64,000 nt of DNA, from assembly GCF_004362245.1 (NCBI RefSeq), contig NZ_SNWM01000003.1:434001-498000 (forward strand), read 5' to 3'. Positions 18,601 through 24,969 of this stretch are shown in pieces. The notes beneath the pieces were generated by a model that was given only the letters and a program-made list of their open reading frames with translations, had not been told where the DNA came from and ran no database searches. The DNA comes from Pedobacter duraquae (GTDB taxonomy: Bacteria; Bacteroidota; Bacteroidia; Sphingobacteriales; Sphingobacteriaceae). The first letter of the stretch is position 1. Every line of letters begins with the position of its first letter. The position numbers and the translations under genes were made by a program.

Positions 18601-18788
18601 GACAAGCTGAACTTACCGCTGGCATTGGTTTGGGTGCCAACTTTTGTTCCTTTGAGACGTACCGTTGCTCCTGGTACGGGTTGGTTATCTCCAAGGGAAA
18701 TAACCGTTCCTGAAATCGTCCGCTCTTGCGCCAGGGCGAGATTAGCCCATAGCAGTACGGCAAACATACTGAGTAGTAGTTTTTTCAT
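15609..18788 (-). CDS. SusC/RagA-family TonB-dependent receptor (second system)
   Basis: The 1059-residue receptor has a signal peptide (MKKLLLSMFAVLLWANLALAQ), a carboxypeptidase-regulatory-like domain (about 23-95, ISGTVISLGDNQPVPGATV), the SusC motif NDVVVVGYGTQKRG near 100-113, a plug (PLFVIDGIVA, AASTAIYGSRAANGVVFVTTK) and a beta-barrel ending TYTVGLSLGF. It lacks the STN domain of the first SusC, so it should not be controlled by a FecR/sigma pair. Its promoter, with an overlapping palindrome, can be read at 18881-18917. Substrate unknown. Confidence 0.95.
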   Translation of the reverse strand: MKKLLLSMFAVLLWANLALAQERTISGTVISLGDNQPVPGATVRLKGTKVGTQTNASGKFSLSVPNGVRSLDISSVGYTAQTVAITGSELRILLESESQTLNDVVVVGYGTQKRGETTGSTSSVSGAAIAQKPIQSLESGLAGRASGVQITVPAGVLNTPPVFRIRGTNSISLSSQPLFVIDGIVATTGDQGLTASAGNALSSINPNDIESIDIAKDAASTAIYGSRAANGVVFVTTKRGKTGAPKVNYDTWIGWSKAYRLPELLNAFQYTDYKNEALANANAIRPGSVNITVNGVSQLPKFALQNGPDGQPINTRWYDYAYRTGFSQNHNVNVSGGTENTKYYLGAGYTNQQGIYQKNDFKRMNALFNIDSKLNSYITIGGKLSFSNEKNLAAISSGSLNGEAYGTAGLARTALVNAPNVSPFNNDGSYNLGATFVGPGNNVVSGNQVGFYNFAQVLANNRENNELDHTQSNIYLAVNPFKWLTVKSVYGIDYINSDNDIFYNPIHGPGQGVSGEGIGIFRKRKNWTWTNTAQANYDINNHNFNLLIGQEQQRNTVTGYGIDRQGLTDPAYDVVQAGYTLNNSTGAAYGENYLLSYFGRLNYNYSGKYFLSGNLRQDEYSALGVKKGTFWGASAGWEVTKEDFWATSSLSNIFSSLKLRGSYGKVGNISGIGDYATFSTFGSGLYGGIATSIYSAAGNKELTWETSKKTDIGINFGLLKDRITLEAAYYRNNINGLILNVSQSPSTGLPSSVLANVGSMYNKGFEFNLNSTPVQTTEFTWNSNFNISFNKNEVTALAPGLTEIITATGSTATGENVNRTVPGYSVGYLYVVRTAGVDPATGRRIFLNGAGRAVAYQHIVPTGASNWTYLDNGATAPAITQSADAKMYKNSTPKIYGGFDNTFRYKGFDLNVMLTYQLGFYVSYGTNAGLHDQRYWNNAVDVLQRWQKPGDITDFPRAIYTDNVSYGNTIPLDINVFKGDFLKLRNVGLGYTIPKSVFGKAKINNLRVYAAGQNLAIWTKYPGPDPEVSSNGTSATGQGSDRNSGPNARTYTVGLSLGF

Positions 18789-18880
18789 AAAAGTTAATTT
18801 AGTGTTTAGTGTTAATAAATCTAATTTATAACTTTATCTCAGAATCAATAATTGTAACGCGAGCATGTACTTGAATATGA

Positions 18881-18917
18881 CAATATTATGACTATAACGA
18901 ATTGCCAAATTGGCAAT
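18881..18917 (-). promoter_or_regulatory. susC2 promoter with overlapping 17-bp palindrome
   Basis: On the minus strand TTTG (18909-18906), 17 bases, then TAATATTG (18888-18881) fit the Bacteroidota promoter TTTG-N17/21-TAnnTTTG with one mismatch. The -33 box lies at the centre of a perfect inverted repeat, ATTGCCAA-A-TTGGCAAT on the plus strand at 18901-18917. A repressor bound there would block the promoter. The start point would be about 85 bases before the SusC ATG. Confidence 0.55.
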
Positions 18918-18931
18918 GATTTACATGTGAA

Positions 18932-18964
18932 AGGCCTTTCGTGATAATTTAAAGGCCTGTTTTT
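18932..18964 (+). terminator. Terminator-like hairpin facing right, no gene upstream
   Basis: AGGCCTTT (18932-18939) pairs with AAAGGCCT (18951-18958) around an 11-base loop, followed by GTTTTT on the plus strand. No plus-strand gene ends here. It could stop transcripts running antisense to the susC2 leader, or be a remnant. Confidence 0.4.
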
Positions 18965-19290
18965 AGTATTGTACGAAAATTTTTAGGTTAAGATCACCTT
19001 TGCTACTAGCTAAAACTTTTTTAATAACATAAATTCAGGAGAATTTTGTGGATTTCCAGTGAAATTTGTTGTTTTTTGAATTAATTTTTGTTTCTAGGTA
19101 GTTATTGTTGATTGAAAATTAGATTGGTAGGGTGATCTCCTGCTGATATTTTATGATTTAACTAATTATCATATGCTTTTTTTGAATTATTCTCGTATTT
19201 TGTTTGTGTTTTTTTTAAAATCTAATCAATATATCAGGGAACTGTCTGGGAATTAATGATGTTTAACAGGTATTGCCAATAATCGGTATT

Positions 19291-19326
19291 AAACAAAACC
19301 GGGAATCTTAATTAAAAGATTCCCGG
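19291..19326 (-). terminator. Terminator of the CDGSH gene
   Basis: CCGGGAATCTT (19299-19309) pairs perfectly with AAGATTCCCGG (19316-19326), loop AATTAA. On the minus strand it is followed by a U-rich TTTTGTTT. It begins 17 bases beyond the CDGSH stop codon. Confidence 0.88.
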
Positions 19327-19342
19327 AACAAAGAAAAGTAAT

Positions 19343-19567
19343 TTATACTTTTTTGGGAGGAAGGTCAAACGCTACAGCGTTGTGTTCAAAATGTCCGTTG
19401 TGTGCACCATCGCAAAAAGGTTTGTTTTTTGATAAGCCGCATCTGCAGATAGATAACACTGTCCTACCCTGAAGGCCATATTCATTCCCATCTCTATCTA
19501 CGATTTCAAAATCGCCCTCAATCTTCACTGATCCGTTATTGTTAATTGTAAGTTTTGTTTTTGACAT
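19343..19567 (-). CDS. CDGSH-type iron-sulfur domain protein
   Basis: A 74-residue protein with the complete CDGSH signature: C41, C43, C52 and H56 in CRCGLSKNKPFCDGAH, the 3-Cys/1-His ligand set of a labile 2Fe-2S cluster. There is no signal peptide or membrane helix, so it is cytoplasmic. Family members shuttle electrons or clusters; the precise role in bacteria is poorly known. The gene stands alone between its own promoter (19584-19591) and terminator. Confidence 0.93.
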   Translation of the reverse strand: MSKTKLTINNNGSVKIEGDFEIVDRDGNEYGLQGRTVLSICRCGLSKNKPFCDGAHNGHFEHNAVAFDLPPKKV

Positions 19568-19583
19568 GTATTGTTATTTCGAG

Positions 19584-19591
19584 CAAAAATA
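19584..19591 (-). promoter_or_regulatory. -7 box of the CDGSH gene
   Basis: On the minus strand TATTTTTG matches TAnnTTTG exactly, 16 bases before the ATG. No good -33 box is visible. The leader would be about 10 bases. Confidence 0.5.
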
Positions 19592-19732
19592 AGCTAATGG
19601 AATGAAACCTTGGGAAATGATGGTAATTTAGAACCGTTCCTTGTACCAGTAATGCGCAATTATTTCCGTTGTTTTCCAGATAAGTTTATGAATGCTTAAC
19701 ATCGATTTAGTATACATTTAATAAACAAAGTA

Positions 19733-19740
19733 TAGTTTTG
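19733..19740 (+). promoter_or_regulatory. -7 box of the DUF5690-FAD oxidoreductase-regulator operon
   Basis: TAGTTTTG matches TAnnTTTG, 25 bases before the ATG at 19766. The -33 region is not convincing. Confidence 0.45.
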
Positions 19741-19765
19741 CTATACAATATTGTGGTTAGATCGT

Positions 19766-21112
19766 ATGGAATTAATTGAGCGCGGACGGAAAAACTTGAC
19801 TAACTGGCCGGTATTAGCCGTAACATTGTTTGCTGCAATTGCTGCGTTTTGCTGCTACACCAGTATGTATGCTTTTAGGAAAGCCTTTGCGGCTGGAACC
19901 TTTGATGATCAGGTTTTTCTGCATGTTGATTTGAAAGTATGGCTGGTATTAACGCAAATGGTTGGTTATACCCTGAGTAAGTTCTATGGAATTAGATTTA
20001 TTGCGGAAGCATCGAGAAAAAAAAGAGGAATCTATCTGGTCAGATTAATTCTGATCTCCTGGACTGCCTTATTGGCCTTTGCATTGGTGCCTGCGCCATG
20101 GAACATTCTTTTCTTTCTATTGAATGGTTTTCCATTGGGAATGATTTGGGGTTTGGTTTTTAGCTATCTGGAAGGGCGAAAGACGACAGAGTTTATGGGA
20201 GCAGTAATGTCTATCAGCCTGATTTTCGCTTCAGGGTTTGTGAAAACTGTTGCGCGGACAATGATGACTTTATTGCCGGTTAATGAATACTGGATGCCTT
20301 TCTGTACCGGGCTGCTTTTTATTATTCCCTTTTTATTAAGTGTTTATTGTTTGGAGCTGATTCCTGCACCGAGTAATGAAGATGAGCAGTTTAGAACTAA
20401 ACGGGTGCCTATGAATGCGATGGAACGCAAGAATTTCCTGATGAGTTTTTTGCCTGGTATTCTGGTCACGTTAATCATCTATGTTTTATTGACCATATTA
20501 AGGGACATGCGCGATAATTTTGAGGTAGAGATTTGGGCGGCATTTGATATACATGATAACCATATTTATACACAGATCGACACAATCGTATCTTTAGTTG
20601 TGCTTGTGATTATGGGACTTTTAATTCTAATCCGCAATAATCAGCAAGCCTTTATGGTAATTCATCTGATTATCATCAGTGGCTGTTTAATGGCAGGTGT
20701 GGCCACCTGGGCTTTTGATCAGCATTATATCGGTCCCATATCCTGGATGTGTATAGTTGGTATGGGGCTTTACATGGGTTACATACCTTACAATGCCATT
20801 TTTTATGAAAGGATGATCGCTAATTTTCACCTCCAGAACAACATAGGTTTCGCGATGTATATCTCAGATTCTATGGGCTACCTTGGCAGTGCGTCAATAT
20901 TGGTGTTTAAACAATTTCATAATACTGAGCTCAGCTGGGGCTTGTTTTTTAAGCAAACGGTTTATACTGTCGCAATTGTGGGCGCGGTTTGCGGTGTAAT
21001 ATCAATGATTTATTTCTTTAGAAAGCGAAGAAATTATCCAAATAGTAACGAAACATTAACAAAGAAACCGGTGGCCGCTGTAGCGGGGCCAACTCAACTT
21101 AACTATACTTAA
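19766..21112 (+). CDS. Multi-pass membrane protein, DUF5690-like
   Basis: About 448 residues with some 11-12 hydrophobic helices, laid out like a major-facilitator transporter: a first helix LAVTLFAAIAAFCCYTSMYAFRK, further helices through to VGAVCGVISMIYFF, and charged cytoplasmic loops (EASRKKRG, FRTKRVPMNAMERK). I associate this type, with AFRK after helix 1, with the Bacteroidota family DUF5690. An ATG at 19766 (MELIERGRKN) is chosen over an in-frame TTG at 19751 because it is the stronger codon and lies correctly behind the -7 box. The FAD oxidoreductase starts 2 bases after its stop, so the two are surely co-translated. It may carry the oxidoreductase substrate; that is inference. Confidence 0.78.
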   Translation: MELIERGRKNLTNWPVLAVTLFAAIAAFCCYTSMYAFRKAFAAGTFDDQVFLHVDLKVWLVLTQMVGYTLSKFYGIRFIAEASRKKRGIYLVRLILISWTALLAFALVPAPWNILFFLLNGFPLGMIWGLVFSYLEGRKTTEFMGAVMSISLIFASGFVKTVARTMMTLLPVNEYWMPFCTGLLFIIPFLLSVYCLELIPAPSNEDEQFRTKRVPMNAMERKNFLMSFLPGILVTLIIYVLLTILRDMRDNFEVEIWAAFDIHDNHIYTQIDTIVSLVVLVIMGLLILIRNNQQAFMVIHLIIISGCLMAGVATWAFDQHYIGPISWMCIVGMGLYMGYIPYNAIFYERMIANFHLQNNIGFAMYISDSMGYLGSASILVFKQFHNTELSWGLFFKQTVYTVAIVGAVCGVISMIYFFRKRRNYPNSNETLTKKPVAAVAGPTQLNYT

Positions 21113-21114
21113 AT

Positions 21115-22278
21115 ATGTCGACACAAAAATATGACCTTGTGGTAATCGGAGGTGGTGTTCTCGGAACCTTTCATGCTTATCATGCTTTATTAATGGGGAA
21201 AAAGGTATTGCAGCTGGAAAAAGACAATTATCCAGTAGGCGCTACAGTACGGAATTTCGGGCAGGTTGTTGCATCTGGTATGAGCAAGGAATGGTTTGAC
21301 TATGGTGTTCGTTCAACGGAAATCTATCAGCAGATTCAACAGGAGTTTGATATCACTGTTAGAAAAAATGGAAGTGTTTATATTGCTTCGGACCCTGACG
21401 AACAACTGTTAATTCATGAATTGAGCGCACATTATGATACGCGTGGTTATGCGCATCAAATGCTGAGTAAACAAGAGGTATTAAAAAACTACACCTCAGT
21501 AAAGGAAAGTTATGCAAAGGAGGCTATTTTTTTTGAGCAGGAAATTAGTGTAGAGCCCACATTGATGATTCATCAGGTGCATGAATACATGCGTACAAAA
21601 TTTTTAGAATTTACCCAGCACTATAATGCACCGGTAATCGATTGCGCAACCGTCGGAAATGAGGTATGTGTAAAGTTAACCAATGGTAAAACTTTTACTG
21701 CTGATCAGGCTGTATTGTGTAACGGATATGAGTTTAAGCTGTTATTTCCCGATATTTTCGCTGCCAGCGGGCAGGTGATCAGTAAGCTTCAGATGATGCG
21801 TACTGTACCATTGCCTATTGGTGGATTGGAAGGAAATATTTTAACAGGATTAACAATAAGGAGATACGAGAGTTTCGAGGAATATTGTCCGTCGTTTAAA
21901 AGTATTGCTACACCTGAGCATTACGCCGAACTGAAAGCTAATGGCATCCATATGCTGTTCAAGACGGCTCCTGATGGAAGTATTATTATCGGTGATTCGC
22001 ACGAATATGCCGATGTTAACCATTTTGACGATCTGGGCTTTAAGATCAACGCATCAATTAATAAGCTGATGTTGATGGAGGCTGAGCGAATTGTAGCTAT
22101 TCCTGTCCGCAAAATTGATACGGCCTGGGCTGGTTATTATCCGCAACATCCAACAAAGAATATTATCGAGCATGAAGTAGACGAGCGCATCCACATCCGC
22201 ACCTGTATTGGTGGAAAAGGGATGACGGCCAGCGCGGGGTATGCGGAATACAGCATTGGCAAAATCTTTGGGAATTAA
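21115..22278 (+). CDS. FAD-dependent oxidoreductase, DAO superfamily (TIGR03364-like)
   Basis: A 387-residue flavoprotein. The N-terminal YDLVVIGGGVLGTFHAYHAL is the FAD-binding GxGxxG segment followed by the helix and acidic residue in LQLEKD. The C-terminal CIGGKGMTASAGYAEY is the conserved flavin-proximal end of the D-amino-acid-oxidase fold. ATVRNFGQV resembles members of the TIGR03364 group, which from memory are often encoded near phosphonatase-like hydrolases and are thought to oxidise amino-phosphonates or similar amines. No phosphonatase gene is visible here, so the substrate remains open. It is tightly coupled to the membrane protein before it and 33 bases from the regulator after it. 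Confidence 0.85.
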   Translation: MSTQKYDLVVIGGGVLGTFHAYHALLMGKKVLQLEKDNYPVGATVRNFGQVVASGMSKEWFDYGVRSTEIYQQIQQEFDITVRKNGSVYIASDPDEQLLIHELSAHYDTRGYAHQMLSKQEVLKNYTSVKESYAKEAIFFEQEISVEPTLMIHQVHEYMRTKFLEFTQHYNAPVIDCATVGNEVCVKLTNGKTFTADQAVLCNGYEFKLLFPDIFAASGQVISKLQMMRTVPLPIGGLEGNILTGLTIRRYESFEEYCPSFKSIATPEHYAELKANGIHMLFKTAPDGSIIIGDSHEYADVNHFDDLGFKINASINKLMLMEAERIVAIPVRKIDTAWAGYYPQHPTKNIIEHEVDERIHIRTCIGGKGMTASAGYAEYSIGKIFGN

Positions 22279-22311
22279 CAGATTTTGTTAATTTCGGGGT
22301 AAGAAAAGAAT

Positions 22312-22890
22312 ATGGAAGAGAATACATTGATTGAAATCAGTGCACGGATAAAAGAGATTAGAAGAGAGAAAAACATTACGATTCAGGAATTGGCAGATCG
22401 TGTTGGTGTAAGCAAGGGGCTGATTTCGCAGATTGAGAATAACCGTACTGTGCCGTCGTTACTGGTGTTGGTGAACACCGTACGGGCACTGGAAGTTGAC
22501 TTGAATCAGTTTTTTAAAGACATTTCTGCTAATCCTTTACCACCGGTTTTAATTAAAAGAAGGACAGCATACGAGGCATTTGAAAAAGAGCAAGCAATGG
22601 GCTTTCTTTATCACCGTATTTTAACTAAAACAATTAAAGAGTCTACTGTAGATATAGTAATACTGGAATTGGAGCCTGGTGCCAGTCGTCCTATGGTTGT
22701 CACGGAGGCTTTTGAATATAAATACATACTGTCGGGGAAAGTCGATTATCTTTTCGAAAATGAAAAATATACCCTGGATGAGGGTGATTCTATGCTTTTC
22801 GATGGGCGGTTGCCGCATACACCGCAGAATCCGACAGCTGTGAAGGCGGTGATGCTGATTGTCTATTTCTTTGAGCAAACCATCAGTTAG
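22312..22890 (+). CDS. XRE-family transcriptional regulator with cupin sensor domain
   Basis: The 192-residue protein has an N-terminal helix-turn-helix (about 8-62; TIQELADRVGVSKGLISQIENNRTVPS is split by the turn) and a C-terminal cupin barrel (about 110-188; EYKYILSGKVDYLFENEKYTLDEGDSMLFDGRLPH). Such XRE-cupin proteins usually sense a small molecule and control the genes beside them. It is last in the three-gene cluster that starts at 19766, so self-regulation of that cluster is the simplest reading. Confidence 0.92.
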   Translation: MEENTLIEISARIKEIRREKNITIQELADRVGVSKGLISQIENNRTVPSLLVLVNTVRALEVDLNQFFKDISANPLPPVLIKRRTAYEAFEKEQAMGFLYHRILTKTIKESTVDIVILELEPGASRPMVVTEAFEYKYILSGKVDYLFENEKYTLDEGDSMLFDGRLPHTPQNPTAVKAVMLIVYFFEQTIS

Positions 22891-23002
22891 TTGTATCGAT
22901 TGTCCTAAATACCCCCTAAGATTGACTCTTTTGGGCGTTTAAGCTGCTGCTGTTTTGTGCTAACTTAGTTTTTGCTAGACACAAGATGTTGGAGGATCAA
23001 CG

Positions 23003-23605
23003 ATGGACAGGATAGAAATTTGCAGGGCATGCAGCGAAGCGTTTGATCAGCAAGAAAAATTAGTCGCTGCTTTTGATACTATACATGTGAATAGTATTCC
23101 GTTTGATGGAAGCTGGACTGCGGGGCAGGTTGTACAACATACCATCATGGCTAATGGCGGTTTTTTGGAAATGTTAAACGGGGAGATGACAGATACCGGC
23201 CGTCCGTCCGATTTGATAGTTCCAAGGATCGCATCTGACTTTCTGGATTTCAGTACTAAAATGGATGCGCCTGAATCTCTTGTTCCTGAAAATATACTGT
23301 ATGAGCCAGCGGTTTTACTCCAGAAGGTGCAGCACATTTACGCTGGTTTAAGATTTGTGATTGAAAATCTGGATCTGACCAAGACTTGTGTGGAGTGTGA
23401 GCTTCCTGGATATGGTTTTTTGACACGGATGGAAGCTGTTTACTTTATTGTATGCCATACTAAAAGACATAACTACCAACTGGAAAATATTATTCGTTTA
23501 CTAAGCGAGGGGACTAAAACAAATATTTTTGGCTGGCTGGTGTTTGAATTTCTTTCACATTCGGGTGATCGACTGGCAACTGACCATACCCCAATATTTT
23601 GGTGA
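23003..23605 (+). CDS. DinB-superfamily metal-binding protein
   Basis: A 200-residue four-helix-bundle protein. The three metal-ligand histidines of the DinB/YfiT fold are present: H46 in GQVVQHTIMANG, and H152 and H156 in CHTKRHNYQL. WTAGQVVQH is the usual helix-1/2 junction. Members include thiol transferases (bacillithiol- or mycothiol-dependent) and proteins of unknown activity; despite the name, induction by DNA damage cannot be assumed. It seems to be a single-gene unit. Confidence 0.85.
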   Translation: MDRIEICRACSEAFDQQEKLVAAFDTIHVNSIPFDGSWTAGQVVQHTIMANGGFLEMLNGEMTDTGRPSDLIVPRIASDFLDFSTKMDAPESLVPENILYEPAVLLQKVQHIYAGLRFVIENLDLTKTCVECELPGYGFLTRMEAVYFIVCHTKRHNYQLENIIRLLSEGTKTNIFGWLVFEFLSHSGDRLATDHTPIFW

Positions 23606-23629
23606 GTCAAGAAAAGACTAAGGTCTTTT

Positions 23630-23675
23630 AAAAAAGGTAGGCGAGGTCAGGACTCTCATCCCCTGAACCTCGCCT
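23630..23675 (-). terminator. Orphan terminator hairpin reading on the minus strand
   Basis: AGGCGAGGTCAGG (from 23639) pairs with the segment ending ACCTCGCCT at 23675, with one bulged A. On the minus strand it is followed by ACC and six U (23635-23630). No minus-strand gene lies to its right before the plus-strand gene at 23938. A small hairpin at 23612-23629 (AAAAGAC / GTCTTTT) may serve the DinB gene on the plus strand. Confidence 0.55.
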
Positions 23676-23803
23676 GAATTAACGCTCTGATATAAAGTAA
23701 CACTTTTATAAATCACATTCCAAATCTTTTTTTATTTTTTGTTGATTGTTATTTCAGGGATGTTTTTTTTGTAAACCATTTGATCTTATATTTCGCAGGT
23801 CAC

Positions 23804-23861
23804 TTGCACTGAACAGGTTATAGTTTTTTTGTTTTTTCTGCTATAAATCCCGTCAGTGCAA
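23804..23861. repeat. Long inverted repeat in the 23606-23937 intergenic region
   Basis: TTGCACTGA (23804-23812) is complementary to TCAGTGCAA (23853-23861). Inside it TTATAG (23818-23823) is complementary to CTATAA (23841-23846), leaving a U-rich loop of about 17 bases. The rest of the gap is T-rich and holds no gene. The repeat lies about 50 bases upstream of the promoter at 23912. Confidence 0.6.
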
Positions 23862-23911
23862 ATAACATTAATATTTCTTAAGCAGATCCTTTATGAATTG
23901 GGGACAAGGTG

Positions 23912-23919
23912 TACCTTTG
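23912..23919 (+). promoter_or_regulatory. -7 box of the gene at 23938
   Basis: TACCTTTG matches TAnnTTTG exactly. Transcription would begin near 23925, so the upstream in-frame ATG at 23893 lies before the transcript and cannot be the start. This fixes the start at 23938 with a leader of about 12 bases. Confidence 0.7.
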
Positions 23920-23937
23920 CAAAAAAAAATAATATCA

Positions 23938-24492
23938 ATGGCTGAAAATAAAGATTACCAGGTTCTGGAATTAGTAGTGAGTGTGCTTCAAGAATCAATA
24001 GCTGATTCAAAAGTTCAAAAGGAATCAGAAAATACATCGGTTTTGAAAGATGGGAATGATTTTATCCGTCTGGAGCAGGAATTTGACGGTGATACAGCTG
24101 TTATTCTTATTACAGATAAAAAAGACATTATATACAGTGAAGATTTACTGGAGACTTTGTTGAGGATTCAAAAAAATGAAGCGCCGGCCTCATTTATCAT
24201 CAATGGTTTAAATGTTGAAGCAGAATTGGTACTCTATGCAGTAAGGGATCATTTTGACGAAGCCAGCAGCAGTTATGAGTTTGTAAGAGCGGTTGAACGT
24301 AAGGTTCAGGAAATGAAGATCAGATTGAAGTTTGGTGATCACCTTTTTGAGGTTGTGGTTGTAAACGGAGTAGACCGGATTTCTGTGAGTCCAATTTTTG
24401 ATAAGCCGCTTGATGCTGCTGTACAATCAGCAATAGAAGCGGACGCTGTAAGAGTGCAAGCGGGAATTAATAAGCAATTCAAAGGTAAATAA
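23938..24492 (+). CDS. Conserved-looking cytoplasmic protein of unknown function
   Basis: About 184 residues starting MAENKDYQVLELVVSVL. No signal peptide or membrane helix is present. It is acidic at the start with alternating strand-like segments (AVILITDKKDIIYSEDLL, FEVVVVNGVDRISVSPIFD) and a helix rich in charged residues (VRAVERKVQEMKIRL). I do not recognise a family. It has its own promoter (23912) and a strong terminator (24516-24547), so it is a real monocistronic gene. Confidence 0.8.
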   Translation: MAENKDYQVLELVVSVLQESIADSKVQKESENTSVLKDGNDFIRLEQEFDGDTAVILITDKKDIIYSEDLLETLLRIQKNEAPASFIINGLNVEAELVLYAVRDHFDEASSSYEFVRAVERKVQEMKIRLKFGDHLFEVVVVNGVDRISVSPIFDKPLDAAVQSAIEADAVRVQAGINKQFKGK

Positions 24493-24515
24493 TAGAATTA
24501 TAGATACGATATAGT

Positions 24516-24547
24516 GACCTTGCCGTCTAGCGGCAGGGTCTTTTTTT
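24516..24547 (+). terminator. Terminator of the gene at 23938
   Basis: GACCTTGCCG (24516-24525) pairs with CGGCAGGGTC (24531-24540), one G-U pair, loop TCTAG, followed by seven T (24541-24547). Confidence 0.93.
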
Positions 24548-24652
24548 ATGTTATAGTTTTTTGGATCAGGCGGAATTCTTAATGTTTTTCAGATACAAAA
24601 GAAAGAACGGTCTTCATTTCGTATACTATCTGTGCACTATCTTTAATGCAAT

Positions 24653-24706
24653 ATTTGGACTTGATCCTATTTTTTACCCTTGCTCCACAACATTTGGACT
24701 TGATCC
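24653..24706. repeat. 15-bp direct repeat, two copies
   Basis: ATTTGGACTTGATCC occurs at 24653-24667 and again at 24692-24706, both followed by a T-rich stretch. The copies lie in a gene-free stretch (24548-24748) next to the tRNA-Val terminator. They could be the internally repeated end of a lost insertion sequence or binding sites; neither is proven. Confidence 0.65.
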
Positions 24707-24748
24707 ATTTTCCAGCGGCGAGCGCCACTCCGAAATATACGGTAAACG

Positions 24749-24785
24749 AAAAAAGCCTCTCAGTATGTACTGAAAGGCTTTTTTT
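24749..24785. terminator. Bidirectional terminator beyond tRNA-Val
   Basis: AAAAAGCCTcTCAGTA pairs with TACTGAaAGGCTTTTT with a single mismatch. A-run and T-run on either side make it work in both directions. On the minus strand it starts right after the encoded CCA of the tRNA. Confidence 0.9.
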
Positions 24786-24862
24786 GGTGGGAGATACTGG
24801 GTTCGAACCAGTGACCCCCTGCTTGTAAGGCAGGTGCTCTGAACCAGCTGAGCTAATCTCCC
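24785..24862 (-). tRNA. tRNA-Val (anticodon TAC)
   Basis: The minus strand folds as a full cloverleaf: acceptor GGGAGAT / ATCTCCC, D-stem GCTC / GAGC, anticodon stem CCTGC / GCAGG with loop CTTACAA (anticodon TAC, reading GUA), T-arm ACTGG-TTCGAAC-CCAGT, discriminator A and an encoded CCA. The length including CCA is 78 bases. The bidirectional terminator follows at once. Confidence 0.96.
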
Positions 24863-24969
24863 TTTGGTTCTTTCCTTTTCTCGCTGAAGTTTTTTAGAAG
24901 ACTTCTTCGTTGTTGGGAGTGCAAATATACATCCTTAATTTAGTTTTGCAAAAATATTTTCAACTTTTT

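Larger units (their letters stand above)
18789..19290. other. Long AT-rich intergenic region between susC2 and the CDGSH gene
   Basis: No credible gene is visible. The susC2-proximal part holds its promoter and a perfect palindrome. A hairpin at 18932-18958 is followed by a U-rich run on the plus strand, although no plus-strand gene precedes it. The stretch from about 18970 to 19260 is very T-rich on the plus strand and otherwise featureless. Confidence 0.6.

Noticed and set aside
13102..18788. Reading susC2, susD2 and the esterase as one polysaccharide-utilisation operon
   Set aside because: A strong terminator at 14074-14106 separates the esterase from susCD, and no glycoside hydrolase or regulator is present.
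23003..23605. Calling the DinB-like protein a DNA-damage-induced factor
   Set aside because: The superfamily name is historical; only the three-His fold can be supported.
23893..23937. Upstream ATG for the unknown gene at 23938
   Set aside because: The exact -7 box at 23912-23919 lies within it, so this ATG would not be transcribed.
24561..24773. 70-codon frame on the plus strand before tRNA-Val
   Set aside because: It runs through the direct repeats and the terminator hairpin, begins without any initiation context and has no recognisable protein features.
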